Below are positions 19,010-27,202 of a DNA stretch of 64,000 nt, in pieces. The notes beneath the pieces were generated by a model. It was not told the DNA's origin. It made no database searches and worked only from the letters and a program-made list of their open reading frames with translations. The position numbers and the translations under genes were made by a program. Origin of the DNA: Streptomyces hyaluromycini. GTDB lineage: Bacteria > Actinomycetota > Actinomycetes > Streptomycetales > Streptomycetaceae. Position 1 is the stretch's first letter. The number at the start of each line of letters is the position of its first letter. Where the stretch lies: positions 1,656,319 to 1,720,318 of the forward strand of contig NZ_BCFL01000016.1 in the NCBI RefSeq assembly GCF_002217755.1, written 5' to 3'.

Positions 19010-19078
19010 GCCCTTTCCCCGCCCTCGCCCACGCCCTTTCCCCGCCCTCGCCCACGCCCTTTCCCCGCCCTCGCCCAC
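19010..19078 (+). repeat. Three tandem copies of a 23-bp unit
   Basis: The unit begins GCCCTTTCCCCGCCC and ends TCGCCCAC. It is repeated exactly at 19010, 19033 and 19056, within the gap between the monooxygenase and the first thaumatin-like gene and just upstream of that gene's candidate promoter element. It is a copy-number-variable type of repeat. Confidence 0.8.
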
Positions 19079-19095
19079 CCCGTTTCCGTTATCCG

Positions 19096-19106
19096 CGGCC
19101 CCCGTC
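19096..19106 (+). promoter_or_regulatory. Shared upstream element of thaumatin-like gene 1
   Basis: The 11-mer CGGCCCCCGTC ends 55 bases before the start codon of the first thaumatin-like gene. The same 11-mer ends 57 bases before the second (22341-22351). In both it is followed by one base, then AGG, and further on by GAAAG. It contains CGTC, the -10 core of many ECF promoters. A common activator or sigma factor is inferred. Confidence 0.4.
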
Positions 19107-19160
19107 CAGGTCTCCGCTACGAAAGCCCACGCCCGTGGGAACGGACAGGAGTCTTGTGAC

Positions 19161-20189
19161 ATGCACCGCCGACGCCGACGCCGCCGGTACTCCGGCCTGG
19201 CCGCCACCGCCGCCGTACTCTTCACGTGCCTCGCCCTGGTGACCGGCGTGGTGCTGGCCCGTATGCAGTCGGGCCCGGCATCGGACCGGCGGACCACCAC
19301 CGCCGGCCCGGCGGCCATACCCCGTACGACGGCCGCCGCCACCCCCCTCGCGAGCCCCTCCCGGAAACCGTCACCGTCCGGCTCGGCCTCGGCCTCGGCG
19401 GCCCCACACGCCGGCACCTCGCCCTCGGCCAAGGCCTCGCCCTCCCACAGGGCGGCGCAGCAGCCGACGGCCGCCGCCAAGGCCCCCGGCAAACGCACCA
19501 TCACCCTCGTCAACCGGCTCGACCAGACCATCTGGCCGGCCATCGCCGCCGACCCCAAGCACCCGGTCGAGGCCACCGGCTGGGTCCTGCGCCCCGGCGC
19601 CAGCCTCAGCTTCTCCATCCCCGACCACTGGGACGTCCGCCTCTGGGCCCGCACCGGCTGCTCCTTCGACGCCGCAGGCGACGGCACCTGCCTGAGCGGC
19701 GGCTGCGGCCACTTCCAGTGCGGCTCGACCTGGGGCGAATTCCCCTCCACCCTCGCCGAGTTCAACCTGAACGCCTGGAACGGCATGGACTTCTACGACG
19801 TCAGCCAGGTCGAGGGCTACAACCTGCCGATGTGGATCAACAGTTACGGCGGCACCTCCACCGACAAGGTCGACAGCAAAGGCTGCACCGCGGCCGGCTG
19901 CGTCAAGGACACCATCGCGACCTGCCCCAAGAAGCTGCAACGTGTCCGGGACGGCCATGTCGTCGCCTGCCTGAGCGCCTGTCTGGTGTTCAACACGGAC
20001 CAGACCTGCTGCACCGGCGCCTACGCCGCCCGCCCCCAGTGCGTGCCCTCTTCATGGCCCGTGAACTCCGCCGCGGTGTTCAAGGCGGCCGACCCCAACG
20101 CCTACTCCTACGTCAACGACGACGCGACCAGCGTCTTCACCTGCTCCGGCGAGTGCGGCTACCGCGTCACCTGGGGCGTGAGCCCATAG
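19161..20189 (+). CDS. Thaumatin-like protein 1, membrane-anchored or secreted
   Basis: A 342-residue protein. It has an Arg-rich N-terminus, a hydrophobic helix at about 12-33 (signal or anchor) and a Ser/Pro/Ala-rich spacer to about 108. A thaumatin-like domain fills the rest. Diagnostic pieces are LWARTGCSF, FPSTLAEFNLN, MDFYDVSQVEGYNLPM, the many paired cysteines and the acidic NDDATSVFTCSGEC end. Plant thaumatin-like proteins bind or cleave beta-1,3-glucans and many are antifungal; the acidic-cleft residues appear kept. It neighbours a GH128-type domain gene and has a paralogue at 22408, so a fungal-wall role is inferred. It ends at a strong hairpin. Confidence 0.87.
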   Translation: MHRRRRRRRYSGLAATAAVLFTCLALVTGVVLARMQSGPASDRRTTTAGPAAIPRTTAAATPLASPSRKPSPSGSASASAAPHAGTSPSAKASPSHRAAQQPTAAAKAPGKRTITLVNRLDQTIWPAIAADPKHPVEATGWVLRPGASLSFSIPDHWDVRLWARTGCSFDAAGDGTCLSGGCGHFQCGSTWGEFPSTLAEFNLNAWNGMDFYDVSQVEGYNLPMWINSYGGTSTDKVDSKGCTAAGCVKDTIATCPKKLQRVRDGHVVACLSACLVFNTDQTCCTGAYAARPQCVPSSWPVNSAAVFKAADPNAYSYVNDDATSVFTCSGECGYRVTWGVSP

Positions 20190-20190
20190 C

Positions 20191-20238
20191 CGGAGGGGGG
20201 CCGGTGTCGACGGCAGCCGCCGCACCGGCCCCCCTCCG
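20191..20238. terminator. Terminator between thaumatin-like gene 1 and the sigma-glucanase gene
   Basis: A perfect 16-bp inverted repeat (CGGAGGGGGGCCGGTG and its complement) around a 16-base loop, 1 bp after the thaumatin-like stop and 25 bp before the convergent stop. It can serve both genes. Confidence 0.75.
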
Positions 20239-20263
20239 TTCAGCGCGCCGCTCAGCGCCCCGC

Positions 20264-22234
20264 TCAGCGCGCCGTCTGGAAGGCCCGGCCCGCCGCCGTG
20301 GCCGCCGTACCGCTGGTGAAGAGCCCGCTGCTCGCCTTCGCCGGGTCCGCACCGAGCCCGAACCACGCGTAACGCTGCACGTACGGCAGCGCGTCGAGCG
20401 CCTTCGTGGACGCCGTGACGAAGTCCGCCTGCTGCTGCGCCGACGGGAAACGCGTCCCCTGCGAGAAGTCGATCAGCGCGTACTCGGTCAGCCAGATCGG
20501 CTTGTGGTACCGCGCGTACACCGCCGCCAGGTACTGCTTCAGCTGGTCCACGGCCTGCGGGGTGCGGAAGTCACCGCCGTACCAGTGCAGCGTGATGAAG
20601 TCGACCCGGTACCCCTTCGCCTTCGCCCCGGACATGAACCGGTCCAGCCAGCCGCCGGCCGTGTCCCCGCCGTACGCCACCGCCGGGCTGCCCAGCACCT
20701 TGCCCGCCGCCATCAGCTTGGGCCACAGCCCCAGTGCCTGGTCGACGGTCATGTTCGACTGCTGCGCCATGTCGGGTTCGTTGAAGCCCAGAAGGTACGG
20801 CCCCTCGGCACGCGCCTGCGCCAGCGACGCGTCGGTGACGGACGCGGCGCCCCAGACCATCGGCACGAAGGAGGCCGAGGACGGGGTCGTCACGCCCTGG
20901 TGCTGGGTGTTCCAGGTGTAGTACCAGCTCGCCCCGCTCGCGGCGAGCGCCTGGCTCACGCCGTTGAACGACCAGACGCCGACGCCCTTCTTGGCACCGG
21001 AGGCCACCTGCACCGGAGCCGCGGTGTGCTTCGAGGGGGTCGGCCTGACCGACGGCTTCGGGGACGCACTGCGGGAGGGGGACGGCGACGGCGAGGCGGA
21101 GTGCTTCGGGCTCGGGCTCGGGGACGCCACGGCGACCGGCGTCGGCGGCGCATGCGTCTCCGCGGCCGGGACCGACGGGCCCGCCGTCATCCGGGCCGCG
21201 ACCAGCGCGACCGCCGCGACGACCGCGACCGCAGCCGAACCGCCCACGACGGCCTGCTTGCCCACGAGACGACTGCTCGCCCGCCTGCCCGCCCGCCCGT
21301 GCCGCCGCCGCAGGGCCCGGCCCCCGCCACCCCCGCCGCCCCCGCCACTCGCATCGGCGGACGCGGCGCCATGCGCCCCGCTGGCATGAGCTCCGCCGAC
21401 CTGCGACGCGGTGACATGGTGCGCGGTGACATGGGCCAGCACCCGCGCCGGATCGAGCCCGGCCGGTACGGCCACCAGCGGCAGACCGCTCAGCAACCGG
21501 TCCATCGGCAGCAGCCCCCGCTCCAGACCCGCGCACACCCCGCAGCCACGTATGTGACGGCCGAACCGCTTGCGCCACAGCGAACTCGGCGTGCCGTCCC
21601 ACGGCTCGGCGATCTCGTCCAGCTCCGCACAGCGCGGGTCGGCCCCCAGCCCCCGCACCACACACCGCGAGACCTCCATCTGCTTCTTCATCCGCTGCAC
21701 CCGCACCGCGGCATGCCGGTCGGACAGCCCCAGCGCACCGGCGAGGTCCGCGCGCTCCAGGTCGCCGGTCTCCTCCAGCCACCACAGGGACAGCAGCTCC
21801 TGGTCGTCCGCATCGAGCCAGCGCGTCGCCTCGGCGACCTCCCGGCGCTGCTCGGTCAGGCCCAGCCGCAGGATGGTCAGCCCGGCGAAGTCGAGCGCCG
21901 GGTCGGTGATCGCCTCCGCGTCGTCCAGCCGCGCCCTGCGGTCCCGGTCCGTGGCCCGCGACTGCTCCCGGTTGCGCACCTGCCGGATCGTGATGGCGAC
22001 GAGCCACGACCGGAACGCGGACGGATCCCGCAGCTTCTCCAGCCCGCGCACCATGCGCAACAGCGTCTCCTGTACGACGTCGTCGACATCGGCATGACCG
22101 TTCAGGGCCCGGCCGACGATGTTGTAGACCAGCGGCAGACACGCGGTCACGAGGTGCTCCAGGGCCGCTCTGTCACCCGCGCGAGCGGCCGTCACCACGC
22201 CGGGGTCGGGTCCGCTCCGATGGTTCTCGGTCAT
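20264..22234 (-). CDS. ECF sigma factor fused to zinc anti-sigma motif, TM helix and GH128-like glucanase
   Basis: One 656-residue chain. Residues ~20-95 are ECF region 2 (VDDVVQETLLRMVRG, FRSWLVAITIRQVRN) and ~125-190 are region 4 (LDADDQELLSLWWLEE). At 227-234 HIRGCGVC gives the Hx3Cx2C zinc anti-sigma motif. Then come a Gly-rich stretch, a transmembrane helix at ~327-348 and a Ser/Pro spacer. An extracellular domain (~415-656) has the GH128/Asl1-type catalytic pieces LLGFNEPD (acid/base Glu 486) and PIWLTEYA (nucleophile Glu 584). GH128 enzymes act on beta-1,3-glucan. The protein thus holds its own sigma factor, inhibitor, anchor and outside glucan-binding or glucan-cutting domain. The flanking thaumatin-like genes are likely targets. 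Sigma-hydrolase fusions have been described in ECF classifications, as far as I recall; the ligand and release mechanism are unknown. Confidence 0.88.
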   Translation of the reverse strand: MTENHRSGPDPGVVTAARAGDRAALEHLVTACLPLVYNIVGRALNGHADVDDVVQETLLRMVRGLEKLRDPSAFRSWLVAITIRQVRNREQSRATDRDRRARLDDAEAITDPALDFAGLTILRLGLTEQRREVAEATRWLDADDQELLSLWWLEETGDLERADLAGALGLSDRHAAVRVQRMKKQMEVSRCVVRGLGADPRCAELDEIAEPWDGTPSSLWRKRFGRHIRGCGVCAGLERGLLPMDRLLSGLPLVAVPAGLDPARVLAHVTAHHVTASQVGGAHASGAHGAASADASGGGGGGGGGRALRRRHGRAGRRASSRLVGKQAVVGGSAAVAVVAAVALVAARMTAGPSVPAAETHAPPTPVAVASPSPSPKHSASPSPSPSRSASPKPSVRPTPSKHTAAPVQVASGAKKGVGVWSFNGVSQALAASGASWYYTWNTQHQGVTTPSSASFVPMVWGAASVTDASLAQARAEGPYLLGFNEPDMAQQSNMTVDQALGLWPKLMAAGKVLGSPAVAYGGDTAGGWLDRFMSGAKAKGYRVDFITLHWYGGDFRTPQAVDQLKQYLAAVYARYHKPIWLTEYALIDFSQGTRFPSAQQQADFVTASTKALDALPYVQRYAWFGLGADPAKASSGLFTSGTAATAAGRAFQTAR

Positions 22235-22278
22235 GTGGGTCTGTTCCTCCGCGCAGAGTCCGGCTGTCGGAACGGAGA

Positions 22279-22297
22279 CCCCGCGCCAGACGCGGGG
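22279..22297. promoter_or_regulatory. Palindrome in the divergent promoter region
   Basis: CCCCGCG-CCAGA-CGCGGGG is a perfect 7-bp inverted repeat. It lies 45 bp before the sigma-glucanase start and on the far side of the region driving thaumatin-like gene 2. It could be an operator or a 5'-leader hairpin of the sigma-glucanase mRNA. Confidence 0.35.
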
Positions 22298-22340
22298 ACA
22301 ACAGAAAAACCGGCGAGTCGGCTGCGCAATTTATGTTGTA

Positions 22341-22351
22341 CGGCCCCCGTC
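22341..22351 (+). promoter_or_regulatory. Shared upstream element of thaumatin-like gene 2
   Basis: A second copy of CGGCCCCCGTC, followed by GAGG and then GAAAG, ending 57 bases before the ATG at 22408. See the matching element at 19096. TGTTGT immediately upstream also occurs on the opposite strand before the sigma-glucanase gene. Confidence 0.4.
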
Positions 22352-22407
22352 GAGGAGGTCACCGAAAGGCAGGCACACATCTGGCACAGCCCGAGGAAGG
22401 CACAAGG

Positions 22408-23439
22408 ATGGCACGAGGACGCAGGAGACACGGCGCGAGACCACCGCGACGCCGCTGGTGGTACGCCGGCGCGGCCGCCCTCGCGACGACGGCCACCGTA
22501 CTCATCACCTACGGGATGTGGACCCCGGCCGGAACCCAGGCCGCGCACCCGGACCGCCGCCCGACGGCCGCGGCCCTCCCGTCCGCGCCGTCCGGCACCC
22601 CGCTCTCCCCGTCACCGAGCCGCCCCAGCACCTCCCCCTCCGCCTCCGTCTCCGCGAGCGCCAAGACCTCGGCGTCCGCGTCGGCGAAGACCACCCGCAA
22701 GCCGACGGCCGCCGCCTCCCACCAGGCCGCCAAGACCACGCAACCGACCACCGCCCCCGCCGGCAAACGCCTGATCACCGTCGTCAACAGGACCCAGAAG
22801 ACGGTGTGGGCGGTCGTCACCAACACCTCCGTCTACCCGGCGGGCCGCAGGCTCGCCCCCGGCCAGAGCCTCTCGGTGACCGTCGCCAACAACTGGGGCG
22901 GCCGCATCTGGGGCCGTACCGGATGCACCGGCACGGCCGCCGGTCCCTGCGCCTCCGGCGACTGCACCAGCGTGTGCAGCGGCGGCAACCCGCCCACCAC
23001 CCTCGGCGAGTTCACCTTCGACGCCTACGCGGGCATGGACTTCTACGACGTGAGCATGGTCGACGGCTCCAACCTGCCCATGTACATCAACGTCTCCCAC
23101 ACCACGACCACCGACCCGGTCGGCTCCACGGGCTGCTACAAGGGCACCTGCACCACGGAGGTCGACTGCCCCAAGGCCATGCAGGCTCTCTCCAACGGCC
23201 AGGAGATCGGCTGCAAACCGCCGTGTGCGGCGTTCGGCGGCGACACCTACTGCTGCCGCGGCGCCTGGGCGGGCCGCGACAACTGCGTCCCCTCCAAGTG
23301 GCCCGTCGACTACACCCAGGTCTTCAAGCGCGCCGAGCCCTACGCCTACTCCTACGCCTTCGACGACGGGGCGACCATGCCCTGCAAGGGGGCCTGCTAC
23401 TACCGGGTGACCTTCGGCACGACAGCCGGCTCCAGCTGA
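22408..23439 (+). CDS. Thaumatin-like protein 2, membrane-anchored or secreted
   Basis: A 343-residue paralogue of the protein at 19161 with the same plan. It has an Arg-rich start, a hydrophobic helix at about 18-35, a long Ser/Thr/Ala/Lys spacer to about 112, and then a thaumatin-like domain with RIWGRTGC, PPTTLGEFTFD, MDFYDVSMVDGSNLPMYINV and at least a dozen cysteines. The start ATG at 22408 follows GAGGAAGG; an upstream in-frame ATG at 22333 has no ribosome site. It is transcribed away from the sigma-glucanase gene across a 173-bp shared promoter region. It is probably glucan-binding on the outer face. Confidence 0.87.
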   Translation: MARGRRRHGARPPRRRWWYAGAAALATTATVLITYGMWTPAGTQAAHPDRRPTAAALPSAPSGTPLSPSPSRPSTSPSASVSASAKTSASASAKTTRKPTAAASHQAAKTTQPTTAPAGKRLITVVNRTQKTVWAVVTNTSVYPAGRRLAPGQSLSVTVANNWGGRIWGRTGCTGTAAGPCASGDCTSVCSGGNPPTTLGEFTFDAYAGMDFYDVSMVDGSNLPMYINVSHTTTTDPVGSTGCYKGTCTTEVDCPKAMQALSNGQEIGCKPPCAAFGGDTYCCRGAWAGRDNCVPSKWPVDYTQVFKRAEPYAYSYAFDDGATMPCKGACYYRVTFGTTAGSS

Positions 23440-23459
23440 TCACCACGGACGGCACCGGA

Positions 23460-23498
23460 GCACGGGCCCCCGGGGCGGTTCACCCGGACGGCCCGTGC
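23460..23498. terminator. Probable terminator after thaumatin-like gene 2
   Basis: Inverted repeat GCACGGGCC / GGCCCGTGC with a 21-base loop, 20 bp after the stop codon. No T-run follows, as is common in Streptomyces. Confidence 0.45.
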
Positions 23499-23574
23499 AC
23501 GGGGACACACGGGCAGGCGCCCCGGACGCTGGAATCCCGGGTGTCTCCCGACGCCCCCGCACCGAAGGACCGGC

Positions 23575-24468
23575 ATGCACATATCCCGCGTCTCCCGCGA
23601 GCCCCGTAAGCCCCGCACCTCCCGCGCCTCCCTCCGCACCGTGAAAGCCGCCCGCTGGGGCGCGGCCCTGCTGGCACTGTCGGGGACGACCTCCGTCCTG
23701 GCCCCCGTGACCGCGCAGGCCGGCGGTCCGAGTGGCGACCCGGGCCGGGCGAAGCCCACCATCGTGCTCGTGCACGGCGCCTTCGCCGACGCGTCGAGCT
23801 GGAGCGGTGTCGTGCAGCGGCTCCAGCAGAACGGCTACACGGTGGCCGCACCGGCCAACCCGCTCCGCGGTGTCGCCCAGGACTCGGCCTACCTCGCGAG
23901 CTTCCTGAAGTCCATCACGGGACCGATCATCCTGGCGGGCCACTCCTACGGCGGAGAGGTGATCTCCCAGGCCGCCGTCGGAAACGCCAACGTCAAGGCC
24001 CTCGTGTACATCAACGCGATCATGCCCGACGCGGGAGAGTCGCAGGCCGTCCTCGCCGCGAAGTTCGCCCCCGCCCCGCTCGCCCAGGCACTGAAGCAGG
24101 TGCCCTTCCGCAACGCCGACGGCACCACCGGCACGGACGTGTACATCCAGCCGGACCGGCTGCGCCAGGTCTTCGCCGCCGACCTGCCCAGGAGCCAGGC
24201 CGACATCATGGCGGCCACCCAGCGTCCGATCGCGATGTCGGCGTTCGCCGACAAGCTCACCGGCGCCGCCTGGCGGACCAAACCCGTGTACGCCCTCGTC
24301 GGCAAGAAGGACCGGGCGGTCAACCCGAGCCTGGAACTGTTCGAGGCGAAGCGGGCGAACGCCCGGAAGACAGTGGAGATCGACTCCTCGCACGTGTCCC
24401 TCGTCTCCCACCCGCAGGCGGTCAAGGACCTGATCGTCAACGCCGCCGAGGACTACATGTGGAAATAG
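23575..24468 (+). CDS. Secreted alpha/beta hydrolase
   Basis: A 297-residue protein with a basic start and a hydrophobic signal (about 24-48, ending near TAQAGG). An alpha/beta-hydrolase fold follows. IVLVHGAFADASSW forms the oxyanion strand, AGHSYGG the nucleophile elbow (Ser) and IDSSHVSLVSHP the catalytic His region. The family includes pyrethroid- and salicylate-esterase-like enzymes widely annotated in Streptomyces. The start ATG at 23575 follows GAAGGA. Substrate unknown. Confidence 0.87.
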   Translation: MHISRVSREPRKPRTSRASLRTVKAARWGAALLALSGTTSVLAPVTAQAGGPSGDPGRAKPTIVLVHGAFADASSWSGVVQRLQQNGYTVAAPANPLRGVAQDSAYLASFLKSITGPIILAGHSYGGEVISQAAVGNANVKALVYINAIMPDAGESQAVLAAKFAPAPLAQALKQVPFRNADGTTGTDVYIQPDRLRQVFAADLPRSQADIMAATQRPIAMSAFADKLTGAAWRTKPVYALVGKKDRAVNPSLELFEAKRANARKTVEIDSSHVSLVSHPQAVKDLIVNAAEDYMWK

Positions 24469-24487
24469 GGCAGGACACCCGGGGCCG

Positions 24488-25024
24488 TCACGTTCGGGCG
24501 CGCTCGAATGTGCCGTACATCGTCGCCCGCGCGATCGCGTGGCTGAACAGGAGGAAGTCGAGGTAGGCAGGGGTCGTCGACTCCGACACCCCCAGTTCCT
24601 CGGCGTCGACGGCATGCACCACGAGGAAGTAGCGGTCCGGGCCGTTGCCCGGCGGAGTCGCCGGACCGAGGTATCTCCGGTAGCCGGCGTCGTTGGCCAG
24701 CGTCACCGCCGCGCCGGGCAGCTGCCTGCCGTCTCCCGCCCCGGCCGGAAGGCCGGTCACGGAGGCGGGCAGGTTGGCCACCGCCCAGTGCCAGAATCCC
24801 GAGGCGGTGGGCACGTCGGGATCGAACATCGCCACCGTGAAACTCCGCGTCTCCTCGGGAAAACCGGCCCAGCTCAGCTGCGGCGAGACGTCCGACCCGC
24901 CGGCGCCGAGAATGCCGCTCACCTGCTCGCGGGCCAGTTCCCCACCATTGGCCACGGATTCCGAGGCCACCGAGAAGGCCCTGATCGGCGGCAGGAAATC
25001 GTAAGGACCATAGGGTCTGATCAT
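24488..25024 (-). CDS. YbhB/YbcL family PEBP (Raf kinase inhibitor-like) protein
   Basis: A 178-residue phosphatidylethanolamine-binding-protein fold. The ligand-site motifs are [20 protein letters not shown] and the [17 protein letters not shown] stretch, and the length is typical. It is cytoplasmic, with no signal peptide. The role of bacterial members is poorly defined. It is convergent with the hydrolase gene (19 bp between stops) and divergent from the DJ-1 gene. Confidence 0.88.
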   Translation of the reverse strand: MIRPYGPYDFLPPIRAFSVASESVANGGELAREQVSGILGAGGSDVSPQLSWAGFPEETRSFTVAMFDPDVPTASGFWHWAVANLPASVTGLPAGAGDGRQLPGAAVTLANDAGYRRYLGPATPPGNGPDRYFLVVHAVDAEELGVSESTTPAYLDFLLFSHAIARATMYGTFERART

Positions 25025-25207
25025 GGCAATCCCTCGACACCGTCGGTTTGCCGCACCTCAGGAAAACACGTCACAACCATACGCGTCACCGGAATGACCG
25101 GCGCATTTCCCGCACGGCGGCCACGAGTTGCGGCCCCCGGAATACCCGCCCAGACTTGATGGGCACATTTGAACGTATCCCGGAAACATGTCCCGGAGGA
25201 GCGTCCC

Positions 25208-25903
25208 ATGGCCAGGATCCTGTGTGTGGTGACCGGCGCGAGCTACTGGACCCTCAAGGACGGGCACCGACATCCCACCGGCTACTGGGCCGAGGAGTTC
25301 GTGGCCCCGTACAGCGTGTTCACCGACGCCGGACACGAGGTCACCGTGGCGACCCCGCACGGAGTCGTACCCGTGGTGGACACGATGAGCCTGCGGCCCC
25401 GGATGGCGGGCGGCGAGGAGAACGCCCTCCGCGAGGAGGCCGTCATCGAGGACGCGGAGGAGCTGCGGTACGCCGTCCCCCTCACCGACATCCGCCTGGA
25501 GGACTACGACGCGGTCTACTACCCCGGCGGCCACGGCCCGATGGAGGACCTCTCGGCCGACCCGGACTCCGGCGCGCTGCTGCGGGAGGCGCTCGCCTCC
25601 GGCCGTCCGCTCGGCATCGTCTGCCACGCCCCCGCCGCCATCCTCGCCACCCGTGACGCGAACGGTGACACACCCTTCGCGAACTACCGGCTGACGGGCT
25701 TCTGCAACGAGGAGGAAGCCGGTGTCGGTTTCGCCGACAAGGCCAAGTGGCTGCTGGAGGACGAGCTGAAGAAGCTGCCCACCGAGTATTCGCGGGGTCC
25801 CGCCTGGGAGCCCTACACGGTCGTGGACCGCAACCTCTTCACCGGGCAGAACCCCGCGTCCTCCGGCCCCCTCGCCCAGGAGCTCGTAGCGGCACTGTCG
25901 TGA
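25208..25903 (+). CDS. DJ-1/PfpI (Hsp31-like) amidotransferase-fold protein
   Basis: A 231-residue protein of the DJ-1/PfpI superfamily. The nucleophile elbow is GIVCHAPAA (Cys-His), preceded by YYPGGHGPMEDLS with its conserved acidic residue. Relatives detoxify methylglyoxal or act as chaperones. The start is the ATG at 25208 after GGAGGA; a longer reading from 25169 lacks support. It forms part of a run of redox and aldehyde-handling genes with the ADH and ALDH genes that follow. Confidence 0.88.
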   Translation: MARILCVVTGASYWTLKDGHRHPTGYWAEEFVAPYSVFTDAGHEVTVATPHGVVPVVDTMSLRPRMAGGEENALREEAVIEDAEELRYAVPLTDIRLEDYDAVYYPGGHGPMEDLSADPDSGALLREALASGRPLGIVCHAPAAILATRDANGDTPFANYRLTGFCNEEEAGVGFADKAKWLLEDELKKLPTEYSRGPAWEPYTVVDRNLFTGQNPASSGPLAQELVAALS

Positions 25904-25915
25904 GTCAGCCGTGAG

Positions 25916-26992
25916 TCACTGGAAGACGATGACCTGGCGTCCGACGACGTCACCCCGGCCCAGGGCGTCCAGGTTCTCGTTGATGTCCTCCAGGGCCACC
26001 TTGGTCACGTTGTGCCTGACCAGGCCCGCCTCGGCGAGTGAGAGCACCTCGACGAGGTCCAGGTGGTTGCCCCAGAACGAACCGAGGTAGGACAGCTCGG
26101 TGCCCACGAACGGGAACTGCCGGTGCTCGACACGCTGGCTCATCAGGCCGACCGCCGCCAGCGCCCCCTCGGGGCCCAGCAGGTCGAAGCCCATGGAGAC
26201 GGACGACTCACTGCCGACGCAGTCCAGGATGGCGTGGACCGTTCTGCGGCCGGTCAGCCTCTCCAGTTCGTCCTGGATGGCCTCCGTGGACTTGTGCCGC
26301 ACGTTGATCCCGTGGTCCGCGCCGTTCTCCTTCGCCACGTCCAGCTTGCTGTCCGTCCGCGCGAACGCCACCACGGTCGCACCGCCGCCGAGCAGCTTCG
26401 CGTACTGGATCGCGTAGCTGCCCAGCCCGCCGATGCCCGTGACCGCGACGGTCCGGCCGGGGCCGAGCTTGCCCGCGTCGCGGAGCTTGCGCATCCCCCG
26501 GTACGGGGTCATGCCCGCGTCGGTCATCGGGGCGAGGAGCTCCGGCGCCCGCGCGGCCTCCTCCGAGACCGGGATCGCATGGCGGCACTCCACGGCCATG
26601 TACTCGGCGAAACCGCCCGGCGGGCCGAAGCCCACCCACCGGCCGTCGCCGCTGCACAGCTGTTCGTTGCCTTCGCGGCACTGCCGGCACGTGCCGTCCC
26701 CCCAGCTGGGGTTGACCACGACCATGTCGCCCTCGGAGTAGCCCACCGTCGGGGGCACCTCGCCGCCGAGTCCCGCCACCCGGCCCGTGACCTCGTGACC
26801 GGGGATGTAGGGCAGGTCCACCGGGAACGGCCCCTCGAAGTAGCCGTTGAGGAGCTGGTAGTCGCTTCGGCACATGCCGGTCGCGGCGACCTTCAGGAGT
26901 ATCTCTTCCGGCCCGGGCTCGGGCACCGGGACCTCTTCGATCCGAAGGGGTTCCTTGTATCCGTGCATCCGGGCTGCCCGCATCTGCGTCAT
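25916..26992 (-). CDS. Zinc-dependent alcohol dehydrogenase (MDR family)
   Basis: A 358-residue medium-chain dehydrogenase. Catalytic zinc ligands are GMCRSDY (Cys) and IPGHEVTGRV (His-Glu). The cofactor fold shows VTGIGGLGSYAIQYAK, and the downstream AFARTDSK pattern suggests NAD(P)H use. The structural-zinc loop, GTCRQCREGNEQLC, has three visible cysteines rather than four. It is divergent from the aldehyde dehydrogenase at 27203 and convergent with DJ-1. It probably oxidises an alcohol to the aldehyde that the divergent gene handles, which is a context inference. Confidence 0.9.
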   Translation of the reverse strand: MTQMRAARMHGYKEPLRIEEVPVPEPGPEEILLKVAATGMCRSDYQLLNGYFEGPFPVDLPYIPGHEVTGRVAGLGGEVPPTVGYSEGDMVVVNPSWGDGTCRQCREGNEQLCSGDGRWVGFGPPGGFAEYMAVECRHAIPVSEEAARAPELLAPMTDAGMTPYRGMRKLRDAGKLGPGRTVAVTGIGGLGSYAIQYAKLLGGGATVVAFARTDSKLDVAKENGADHGINVRHKSTEAIQDELERLTGRRTVHAILDCVGSESSVSMGFDLLGPEGALAAVGLMSQRVEHRQFPFVGTELSYLGSFWGNHLDLVEVLSLAEAGLVRHNVTKVALEDINENLDALGRGDVVGRQVIVFQ

Positions 26993-27202
26993 GGGTGTCT
27001 CGCTCTCGCCGACCAGCGGAAAAGCGGCTCGGCGCGCGCGACACGGGCAGGAAACAGGTCCCGGCGCCGGTCACCGCGGCCGCCGCTTCGGACCTCACCA
27101 TGGTCGCGCGCCCGCGCCTGCCACGCATCCGGTGCCGCCGCATCCATTGGTGGTACAAATGGGTGAATTGCTCGACTTGTCGGCCGGCCATACGGTGGAT
27201 TC

